Assembly (NCBI GenBank): GCA_934216625.1
Contig: CAKQCC010000017.1
Span: forward strand, 1 to 13,380
DNA length: 13,380 nt
Source: an uncultured Lactobacillaceae bacterium
GTDB lineage: Bacteria; Bacillota; Bacilli; Lactobacillales; Lactobacillaceae
Reading direction: 5' to 3'
The notes beneath the pieces are model-generated. The model made no database searches, was not told the origin of the DNA, and worked only from the letters and a program-made list of their open reading frames with translations. The position numbers and the translations under genes were made by a program. Each line of letters starts with the position of its first letter. The first letter of the stretch is position 1. This document shows, in pieces, positions 6,977-12,733 of the stretch.

Positions 6977-7993
6977 TCAAATTACCCTTCGGACAATGTG
7001 ATCGAACCGGGGTCGCCAGAACGGATCATTTAAGCTGGAAACTCCGACGCCACCGGTATTGGTGTCCGGTGAATCATGCAAGAACAAATGGTGACCTAGG
7101 TAAATCCCAACGTGGCACAACCGGCCTTGATCTCGATCGTCAAAGAAGAAGATGTCGCCACGGTGCATATGTGAAGCCTCGACGTGATAACCATTTCTGA
7201 TTTGGGTGAAAGTACTACCACCTAGATAAACACCGGCATGTAGGAAAACCCAGCGAACAAATTCTGAGCAATCAAAGCGTTTAATTGAAGGTGCATAACC
7301 AACACCACTTTCATAATATTTCGAATGGCCAATCAATTTTTCACCAACGCTTAACGCGTGTTCTAGGCGGTGATTATGACCTCGTAAAGCCTTCAAATCA
7401 AAATTAACGTGCCAAGCTGGGACCCAGAACTGCTGATTTTGGTGTGCAAACCGGTAGTAGACGTCGTGACGATTTGTATAAGCCACCTGGTTAGCATTGA
7501 CCCAGTGATGAACTAGATTTAATTGATGAACCGTGCTAATCACTTGAGCATCGGGTGTTTTAGCCGGTTGATTGTATAATTTAGAGTTGCCTAGTTGAAC
7601 GCGAACGTTAACTTTACCTTTTGCTAGATACCATTGATAAAAACTAGCGTAATTCAGCCAGCCCCGCTTAGTTTTAACAAAGGTTCCCTGTTGATTTTTA
7701 ACAATTTGATTAAAATGAACTCGCCGGCCATAATAATGATTCAACGGAATTCGATGTCCAGTATTAGAAGGCCGCTTTCGAAAACCATATTTGGCAGTCC
7801 GGTTAACAATCTGCGTCTTGCTAACTTTTTGAGTGGTTAACTGCGGTTTAGCAGGCTTTTGAACTACCGACTGAATTTGATTATTTGATGAAATCGGTTG
7901 GACCTGGTTAGCCGAAACACCACCCCAGCTTATCAGCGAAAGAAAAGCTAACGCTGCGGTTGAAACTAAGAATCGTTTTAAATTCTGATTCAT
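6977..7993 (-). CDS. Secreted NlpC/P60 endopeptidase with SH3/GW-like repeats (paralogue 1)
   Basis: This is a 338-residue exported wall hydrolase. The signal peptide covers residues 1-29 (NLKRFLV, hydrophobic stretch, VSA|NQ). Two SH3b/GW-like modules follow at about 62-123 (FRKRPSNTGHRI...GTFVKTKRGWLN) and 127-198 (LYNQPAKT...FWVPAWHVNF), of the type that holds proteins on the wall. The NlpC/P60 domain covers about 206-338. Its nucleophile is Cys242 in FDCSEFVRW, with His294 in CHVGIYLGHHLF and third polar residue His306. The family cuts gamma-D-Glu-diamino acid or related stem-peptide bonds in murein. The ATG has AAGGAG about 11 bases upstream. It lies 26 bp after a close paralogue, in an apparent operon. 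The C-terminus ends at the domain (HIVRRVI), with no anchor motif. Confidence 0.9.
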   Translation of the reverse strand: MNQNLKRFLVSTAALAFLSLISWGGVSANQVQPISSNNQIQSVVQKPAKPQLTTQKVSKTQIVNRTAKYGFRKRPSNTGHRIPLNHYYGRRVHFNQIVKNQQGTFVKTKRGWLNYASFYQWYLAKGKVNVRVQLGNSKLYNQPAKTPDAQVISTVHQLNLVHHWVNANQVAYTNRHDVYYRFAHQNQQFWVPAWHVNFDLKALRGHNHRLEHALSVGEKLIGHSKYYESGVGYAPSIKRFDCSEFVRWVFLHAGVYLGGSTFTQIRNGYHVEASHMHRGDIFFFDDRDQGRLCHVGIYLGHHLFLHDSPDTNTGGVGVSSLNDPFWRPRFDHIVRRVI

Positions 7994-8019
7994 GTTAGCA
8001 AATTCTCCTTGTTTAAATT

Positions 8020-9027
8020 TTAAATTACTCGTCGGGCAATCCCGTTAAAGTAATGAACCGAAGCGTGACGCGAATGCTTGGTATTCCAGAATGGGTCGTG
8101 CAAACTAGAAACGCAAACGCCACCGGTCGCTGAATATGGTGAATCGTGTAAAAATAAACCGTGGCCTAAATAAATCCCAACGTGAGCATTACGACCGTCC
8201 GAACGATCGTTGAAGAAAATCAGGTCACCGCGCTTCAAGTGCTTCGGATTGACTGAACGACCGTCATAAGCCTGGCTATAAGTCACCGAACCTAAATGAA
8301 TTCCGGCCTTGGCGTAGAGATGCCGAACGAAACTTGAACAATCATAATGACGAGTATGTTCATTATAACGTGAATGACCTACTAGCCGTTCACCAGCAGA
8401 AATCATTCTTTCTAATCTGTGATGATGACCACGTAAAGTGTTTAAATTGAATGCTAAATCACGGGCTAGGATCCAGTAACTGTTAAGCCGCTTCGGAAGG
8501 TTAAATTGATAAAATACCTGATGAGTATTCGTGGTTGCTGTCGAATTTACGTTGACCCATTGATGGAGTAATTTGAAGTTAGCGGTATTACCAATTTTAA
8601 TTGCGTGATTGGTGTGAGCCGGAAGATTGTACAAATTACCATTGTGTACAATCTTCATTCGATAATGAAGCGGACCCTTCGTTAGTAAGAATTGGTTAAA
8701 TGCGTTCCTGTTAATCCAACCATAACGGGTTCGTTCCCAATTACCGTATTGGGTCTGAGCAGCTCGAGAAATTTTAATCCGGTGACCGTAATCATGGTGA
8801 CGTAAGCGACCGGATCGATCGTTTAAATGCCGATAAAATCGGTAATGGGTTTGATACAACGGCTTAACCAAGTGAACCGACTTCTCATTCGGCAGTTGTT
8901 GAGCTTGGTTTACTTGAGAACGAGCTTGATTAACCGTTGAAGTTGCCGAAGCCTTAGTGAATGATCCAAACGAAAAAGCCGCCAATATAATGGCTAGTGA
9001 TAATTTGATTTTAAGAAAACGGGTCAT
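8020..9027 (-). CDS. Secreted NlpC/P60 endopeptidase with SH3/GW-like repeats (paralogue 2)
   Basis: This is a 335-residue exported protein and the first gene of the hydrolase run. The signal peptide is about residues 1-28 (MTRFLKIKLSLAIILAAF, ending SA|TS). SH3/GW-like modules lie at about 55-113 (GHRIKIS...NWERTRYGWINR) and 118-195 (LYNLPAHTNHAIKIG...YWILARDLAF). The catalytic domain starts at about 199, with Cys230 in YDCSSFVRHLY, His282 in AHVGIYLGHG and His294. It shares long runs with its neighbour (LRGHxHRLE, HVGIYLGH, LFLHDSP, PFW, RRVI), so the pair arose by tandem duplication. It differs by an insertion near the C-terminus (about 316-326, SRHASVHYF). The ATG has AAAGGAA 6-7 bases upstream, and a TATAAT -10 lies at 9061-9066. 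The murein stem-peptide target is inferred from the family. Confidence 0.9.
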   Translation of the reverse strand: MTRFLKIKLSLAIILAAFSFGSFTKASATSTVNQARSQVNQAQQLPNEKSVHLVKPLYQTHYRFYRHLNDRSGRLRHHDYGHRIKISRAAQTQYGNWERTRYGWINRNAFNQFLLTKGPLHYRMKIVHNGNLYNLPAHTNHAIKIGNTANFKLLHQWVNVNSTATTNTHQVFYQFNLPKRLNSYWILARDLAFNLNTLRGHHHRLERMISAGERLVGHSRYNEHTRHYDCSSFVRHLYAKAGIHLGSVTYSQAYDGRSVNPKHLKRGDLIFFNDRSDGRNAHVGIYLGHGLFLHDSPYSATGGVCVSSLHDPFWNTKHSRHASVHYFNGIARRVI

Positions 9028-9060
9028 CTAAAGTTCCTTTTTAATTAAATTCTTAATTGT

Positions 9061-9066
9061 ATTATA
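9061..9066 (-). promoter_or_regulatory. Candidate -10 of the hydrolase operon promoter
   Basis: A perfect TATAAT on the minus strand, 33 bases before the first NlpC/P60 start codon. The hexamer at -35 spacing is A/T-rich and poor (ATAAAA). An interrupted inverted repeat ACTCA...TGAGT (9079-9099) covers the -35 area and could be a regulator site, but the arms are only 5 bp. Confidence 0.5.
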
Positions 9067-9199
9067 TAACGTTAACCGACTCATTTTATTATTTTGAGTA
9101 GTCCCGTTTAGTATTTCAATAAATTTAAGTTCGCTTGCTAAAAATCGGTCCTATTTTTGGAGCTGATTTTTTATCAAACTAAAATTTAATTATAAATTC

Positions 9200-9208
9200 T
9201 GCTATACT
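9200..9208 (+). promoter_or_regulatory. Extended -10 promoter of the polybasic secreted protein gene
   Basis: TGC precedes TATACT (-10 at 9203-9208) on the plus strand, 36 bases before the ATG. No convincing -35 is present. The rest of the 9028-9244 interval is A/T-rich, with the divergent hydrolase promoter on its left side. Confidence 0.6.
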
Positions 9209-9244
9209 TAAATTAAATTCATTACAAAGGAGTTGTTTATTTAC

Positions 9245-10081
9245 ATGAATAAAACACTTAAAAAATCAATTTACGTTAGTTTAGCCACATTAAGTATTGC
9301 TGGTTTAACTGGCTTTGCTAACGGTAGCAACGTTTCTGCTAAGCACCGTAGAACCCGTTCAGCTCGAATCACCAAAATGCCGAAACGGACTCGGCGGAAC
9401 CGGCGGGCTAAACGCAGTCGAAAGTCCCAACGTAAAAACGTTACTAAACGGAGCCGCGCCAAAGCACGTAAGTCACGTAAATCCAATAAGCGAGCTAAAA
9501 AAGTAAATCGTTTATCATCAATTACGGGTGCTGAACAAAAATTAGCTCGCCAAAAGTTTAATTACGCTAACAAAATGGCCAAGAAGAGCCGAGCTTACGG
9601 TCGAGCTTTAATGAAAGCTGATAAAAAGCAAGGCAAACCGTTCAACCGGCGGAATTACGCCAAAGAATATTTATACGCCGTGAGTCATCCTTCATTAATT
9701 AAAGGTGCCCAAGGCGCTACTGGCAGTGCTACTACCATCGGTGCTACCGACGGCTTAAAAGACTATAATCAGTACCAAGCGATGTTAGCAACTAAACGTT
9801 ATGCCAAGCAACATCACATGTCACAAAGCTGGGTTAATAAGAACTTAAACGTTAATAACGACAAGACTTTTGCCTCATGGTACTTTACCGGTTTTCAAGA
9901 TAACGCCGGTGGTAATGATTCTGATGACGCCAAAGAAGACGCTGGTCGAAAAGGTGTTATTGCTTACAAAGAAGGACTCGCGAAAGCTAGTTCAGCTAAA
10001 CGCTTCAAGATTACCAAAGGATTCATTAATTACACTAGCCATCACCTAAGCAACACTATTTTTAATACCCCAGCGTTTTAA
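9245..10081 (+). CDS. Secreted protein with long Arg/Lys-rich segment, unknown function
   Basis: This is a 278-residue exported protein that I do not recognise. The signal peptide is residues 1-32 (MNKTLKKSIY, hydrophobic core, NVSA|KH). Residues 33-90 contain 31 Arg/Lys among 58, and the first acidic residue of the whole protein is Glu97. The rest (about 91-278) is Ala, Lys, Tyr and Gly rich. It has two loosely similar segments (GATDGLKDYNQYQAM near 166 and GRKGVIAYKEGLAKA near 234) and an acidic patch at about 219-233 (DNAGGNDSDDAKED) that may pair with the basic part. No anchor motif or catalytic signature is visible. The ATG at 9245 is chosen; the in-frame TTG at 9233 directly abuts the AAAGGAG (9226-9232) and cannot be used. 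The 12-base spacing to the ATG is rather long. It is the only plus-strand gene, monocistronic, with its own promoter and terminator. Binding to teichoic acids, DNA or exopolysaccharide is inferred only from charge. Confidence 0.82.
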   Translation: MNKTLKKSIYVSLATLSIAGLTGFANGSNVSAKHRRTRSARITKMPKRTRRNRRAKRSRKSQRKNVTKRSRAKARKSRKSNKRAKKVNRLSSITGAEQKLARQKFNYANKMAKKSRAYGRALMKADKKQGKPFNRRNYAKEYLYAVSHPSLIKGAQGATGSATTIGATDGLKDYNQYQAMLATKRYAKQHHMSQSWVNKNLNVNNDKTFASWYFTGFQDNAGGNDSDDAKEDAGRKGVIAYKEGLAKASSAKRFKITKGFINYTSHHLSNTIFNTPAF

Positions 10082-10100
10082 CGTTATTCGCAAAAATAAC

Positions 10101-10134
10101 AAAAAAGGAACCGTTGTTTAACGGTTCTTTTTTT
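10101..10134. terminator. Bidirectional rho-independent terminator
   Basis: The stem GAACCGTT/AACGGTTC (10108-10127) with loop GTTT is followed by seven T on the plus strand and preceded by six A, which become a T run on the minus strand. It lies between convergent genes: 26 bases after the polybasic protein stop and 18 bases past the ytxK stop. It ends both transcripts. Confidence 0.92.
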
Positions 10135-10152
10135 ATCGATTGATTTTATAGA

Positions 10153-11178
10153 CTAGCGTCGCAGCAAATCTTTTTCTTCCCACTCAACAATTTCAGCAAT
10201 AAACTTCTGAAATTCAGCAGGTCGTTTAAACGACGGAAATTCACCAATCATTACGTGATGAACTTGATGCGCGTTCTTACCGTGATTTTGAAGCAAAAGA
10301 ACGGCCTTTTGGGCCCTAGCGTTGCCAAATAATTCCTTAGGTAAATTCAAAATTCCCTGAAGATAAACGTTTTTTTCCATCCAGCTTAATAACCCTTTCG
10401 CCATTTGGGTATCAAACAGCGTTGACGGAACCAAAAATTCGCCAAAGCCACCGGGGGCAACATGATTCATCGCTTGTTCAATTAATAAATGATGAGCATA
10501 AGAATGGCCCGTTGAAGCCTTGGTCTGATAATGAGCAGCGTTTTGATCCAGCGGATAGTAGCCAATTGGTAAATCAGAAATGGCTAAATCATAATTATTA
10601 GGCTTAAAATTAGTCAGCGCGTCCTGATGAATCAAATTCACGGGAACCCGTTGCATTTCCGCACTAACGCCCGCGATTGAAATCAACGTTTCATCATTAT
10701 CGATCCCGGTCGCGTTAATTGAACAACGTAGTGCTCGGCGAAGTTGATAAATTACCGCTGTCAACAAATTACCAGTGCCAACCGTTAAATCAAGTAATTT
10801 TAAATGCTGCCGGCCTTTCAAGATTCGAACCATGATGTATCCCATTATGAAAGCGATTAATCCCGGAGTGATTTGGTGATTCGCCTGGATTTTATCTTCG
10901 CGAATCGCCTTGATCATCGTTAACTGAATTGCTCGGCGAACGGTTTCGGAACTAAATTTTCGATAATCAACCTCAGAATACAACTGATTCAATTTTTGAA
11001 CTGCTGACTTTCCGGGCTGACCATTCTTAATTCGAACGTGATTTGAATCCAAAATATTTTGGCAACTTTCAACAAACGCGTCCAAATAAGATAAATTAAG
11101 GCTTTTCTCTAAAATTTGACTCGATCGATTTAAGACTTGATACATTTTAACGACATTCGAGCTAGTCAGTTTAATCAA
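10153..11178 (-). CDS. ytxK: Class I SAM-dependent methyltransferase, YtxK family
   Basis: This is a 341-residue N6-adenine-type methyltransferase-like protein, the usual length for YtxK. An all-helical N-terminal part (1-105) leads into the Rossmann domain. The SAM motif I is LLDLTVGTGNLL (128-139), the acidic end of strand 2 is TGIDND (157-162), and the motif IV position is SDLPIGYYP (201-209). In DNA adenine methylases motif IV reads NPPY or DPPY; DLPIGYY is the YtxK form. There is no target-recognition domain and no restriction partner, so it is not an R-M system. It lies 46 bp after comGG, the conserved com operon position. The TTG start has GAAGGG 4 bases upstream; an ATG at 11145 would give a protein 11 residues shorter. 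The substrate is unknown. Confidence 0.88.
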   Translation of the reverse strand: MIKLTSSNVVKMYQVLNRSSQILEKSLNLSYLDAFVESCQNILDSNHVRIKNGQPGKSAVQKLNQLYSEVDYRKFSSETVRRAIQLTMIKAIREDKIQANHQITPGLIAFIMGYIMVRILKGRQHLKLLDLTVGTGNLLTAVIYQLRRALRCSINATGIDNDETLISIAGVSAEMQRVPVNLIHQDALTNFKPNNYDLAISDLPIGYYPLDQNAAHYQTKASTGHSYAHHLLIEQAMNHVAPGGFGEFLVPSTLFDTQMAKGLLSWMEKNVYLQGILNLPKELFGNARAQKAVLLLQNHGKNAHQVHHVMIGEFPSFKRPAEFQKFIAEIVEWEEKDLLRR

Positions 11179-11224
11179 GCTTCCCTTCGTTAGAATTCAT
11201 TAGTACCATTTTAACATAAGGCCA

Positions 11225-11404
11225 TTAATTTTTACTTTTAACCCGATTCAAACGTTTTCTTGAATATTCAATCATCAAATTATGGTTAATTTGCTGCTGA
11301 TTCCGGTAACTAATTAGCTGAAAACTAATGATCACACTAACTAACGAAAGGAACAGAATTCCAACTAAAGTTAATGAACCCTTTCTAACAAATTGATTCG
11401 TCAT
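11225..11404 (-). CDS. comGG: ComGG-like minor pseudopilin, very short
   Basis: This is a 59-codon gene found by reading the gap after comGF. The protein starts MTNQFVRKGSLTLVGILFLS and continues with a single hydrophobic helix (about residues 10-32) and a charged tail ending VKSKN. It has a prepilin-like basic leader with Gly9 before the hydrophobic stretch. It lacks the Glu at +5 seen in the other pilins, as is also true of tip pseudopilins such as GspK. The ATG overlaps the comGF stop in an ATGA arrangement, and the gene is followed by ytxK 46 bp on. Position and form support ComGG. Its length, about half of usual ComGG proteins, means the periplasm-side domain is nearly absent. Confidence 0.72.
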   Translation of the reverse strand: MTNQFVRKGSLTLVGILFLSLVSVIISFQLISYRNQQQINHNLMIEYSRKRLNRVKSKN

Positions 11405-11823
11405 TTAAAATCACTATTTCCTTTAAATCTTTGACCGTTTTCCATGGTTACAACCGTATGCAAAACCGGTCGTCGATAACTCCAATTAACGCTTTTAACG
11501 TTTTTTAGTAACGGCATATAACCGCCCCGGGTGGTCGTCATCATCAATAAATGCCGATTATTTTCAAGTTTTAAAATATACATTTTCCCGTTTCCACTTA
11601 ATTCGACCCGGTGCTGACCAGCTTTCTTCAATCGATAACGGTGATTCTCGGTCGTATCTAAATAAGAATAGAAATCGGTTAATTGAAAGGAATTTACTTC
11701 AGAACGGCGCCAGGTTGGTAAAAAGATTCCAAGAATCATCACCCCGATTGAAACCATTAAAAGTGACAAAACTGCTTCAACTAAAGTGAAACCGGACCGA
11801 TTAGTGAGTAAACGTTTCTTCAT
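11401..11823 (-). CDS. comGF: ComGF minor pseudopilin
   Basis: This is a 140-residue competence pseudopilin. The leader is MKKRLLTNRSG followed by FTLVEAVLSLLMVSIGVMILG: prepilin peptidase cleavage is expected after Gly11, with the conserved Glu at +5 (Glu16) and one transmembrane helix. The C-terminal globular part contains the ComGF-like pattern RVELSGNGKMYILKLEN and then a W-Y strand segment. It overlaps comGE by 23 bp and comGG by 4 bp. The ATG has no strong Shine-Dalgarno sequence, so it probably depends on translation of comGE. It works with ComGC, D, E and G in the pseudopilus that moves DNA to the surface. Confidence 0.88.
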   Translation of the reverse strand: MKKRLLTNRSGFTLVEAVLSLLMVSIGVMILGIFLPTWRRSEVNSFQLTDFYSYLDTTENHRYRLKKAGQHRVELSGNGKMYILKLENNRHLLMMTTTRGGYMPLLKNVKSVNWSYRRPVLHTVVTMENGQRFKGNSDFK

Positions 11824-11992
11824 AAGCGTGTCGATGCTGAATCAGCTCCTGATGACTAATCTGCAAACGATGCTGAATCATCTGGTTAGTCTGAACATCT
11901 AGTCCTAGCCCTAATGAAATCAGCATCAGTCCACATAGTGAATCAGCCAGTAAAATTCCCGATCTACTTTTTAGTTTTAAGATTATAAACAC
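11801..11992 (-). CDS. comGE: ComGE-like minor pseudopilin, short
   Basis: This is a 63-residue protein with a GTG start; the open frame reaches only two codons further upstream to a stop. Leader KLKSRSG is followed by ILLADSLCGLMLISLGLGL: prepilin-like, with cleavage expected after Gly12. It has Asp17 at +5 in place of the usual Glu and Ile rather than Phe at +1. The remaining about 30 residues are Gln/His rich. It overlaps comGD by 29 bp and comGF by 23 bp, so translation is strongly coupled. The assignment is by operon position and leader form; it is shorter than typical ComGE. Confidence 0.72.
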   Translation of the reverse strand: MFIILKLKSRSGILLADSLCGLMLISLGLGLDVQTNQMIQHRLQISHQELIQHRHAYEETFTH

Positions 11993-12404
11993 CCCAGCTT
12001 AACTGAAAAGTCTGGACTAAATCTGGTTGCCCTGATCTCGACCAGTCTAAGCGTTGCGGACTAACGTGACCCGTTTTATAAATTTCAACTCGACAAGGCC
12101 GAACGGGTGAGAGACCATTCGGTAATTTAATAATTAACGGTCCCGAATTTTGACGCTCGAAATAGCGACTATCAAATTCAACTTTTTGATGTGGCCAAAA
12201 TTTAATTACCGTTGGCATTTTTCGCTGCCTGGCGAGATTTTCCGAAAGTTCAAATTGACTCTGAAATTCTTTCCAAAAGAAATAACAGCGGACTCGATCA
12301 AAATTAAAGTTATCAGCCGCAAATAAGCTCAAGCTTAAAATTAACGTTGAAATCGCCAAAACGATCATGGTTTCAACCAGCGTAAAGCCATCCCGAAATT
12401 TCAT
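11964..12404 (-). CDS. comGD: ComGD minor pseudopilin
   Basis: This is a 146-residue competence pseudopilin. A very short leader MKFRDG is followed by FTLVETMIVLAISTLILSLSL: cleavage is expected after Gly6, with Glu11 at +5. A GspH-like C-terminal domain contains the FQSQFELSENLARQRKMPTVIKF helix-strand and a later FQLSWGVYNL strand. It begins directly after the comGC stop (TGA then ATG, no gap), with GGTGG 7 bases upstream inside comGC. It overlaps comGE by 29 bp. Confidence 0.9.
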   Translation of the reverse strand: MKFRDGFTLVETMIVLAISTLILSLSLFAADNFNFDRVRCYFFWKEFQSQFELSENLARQRKMPTVIKFWPHQKVEFDSRYFERQNSGPLIIKLPNGLSPVRPCRVEIYKTGHVSPQRLDWSRSGQPDLVQTFQLSWGVYNLKTKK

Positions 12405-12731
12405 TCAATGACCACCCAGAATTGCCCGATTATTGTCAACGTGGATTCCTTCACTCTTTGCTTTCTGATACTGAGCATTGCTTAAATAGTCTTGAGAGCG
12501 TAAATCAGATAAACCAACTTTAGTATTATTACTGTCATCGTGATCATCCAAATAAGAATCAATTTGGGTCTGAACTACCGACGTCATCGCACGACTGTGA
12601 ATCCCTTGAGCGTGTTTTCTGGAATTAGCAATATTAGGAATAATAATCAAAATCAGAAGTGAAATAATAAACAAAACTACCGTCATTTCGATTAGCGTGA
12701 ATCCCGACCGCTTCTTATTAAGTCCATTCAT
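12405..12731 (-). CDS. comGC: ComGC major competence pseudopilin
   Basis: This is a 108-residue major pilin of the DNA-uptake pseudopilus, of typical length. Leader MNGLNKKRSG is followed by FTLIEMTVVLFIISLLILIIIPNI: the prepilin peptidase site lies after Gly10, Glu15 is the conserved +5 residue, and Pro occurs near the end of the helix. The ComGC-like middle reads VQTQIDSYLDDHDDSNN...LSDLRSQDYLSNAQYQKA. It ends with a short tail (ILGGH) and has no cysteines, so it lacks the disulfide seen in the Bacillus protein. It starts 2 bp after comGB, with AAGGAG about 10 bases upstream. Confidence 0.95.
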   Translation of the reverse strand: MNGLNKKRSGFTLIEMTVVLFIISLLILIIIPNIANSRKHAQGIHSRAMTSVVQTQIDSYLDDHDDSNNTKVGLSDLRSQDYLSNAQYQKAKSEGIHVDNNRAILGGH

Positions 12732-12733
12732 CG

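Noticed and set aside
6955..7200. Plus-strand ORF antisense to the NlpC/P60 catalytic domain
   Set aside because: The translation is Arg-rich and lacks any domain; the minus-strand frame has the catalytic Cys/His motifs.
9079..9099. Interrupted inverted repeat ACTCA...TGAGT upstream of the hydrolase operon
   Set aside because: The arms are only 5 bp with an A/T spacer, which is expected by chance in this composition. It is kept only as a remark on the promoter.
9137..9163. Imperfect hairpin GCT-AAAAAT/ATTTTT-AGC followed by T residues between the divergent genes
   Set aside because: The stem is A/T-rich with a two-base bulge, and no upstream plus-strand gene needs a terminator here.
9271..9506. 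ORFs in other frames of the Arg/Lys-rich region (9271-9486 minus, 9315-9506 plus)
   Set aside because: These are shadows caused by the repetitive basic codons. The plus-strand gene has a signal peptide, promoter and terminator.
10153..11178. Restriction-modification methyltransferase
   Set aside because: It lacks a target-recognition domain and a nuclease partner, has DLPIGYY at motif IV, and lies in the known ytxK position behind comG.
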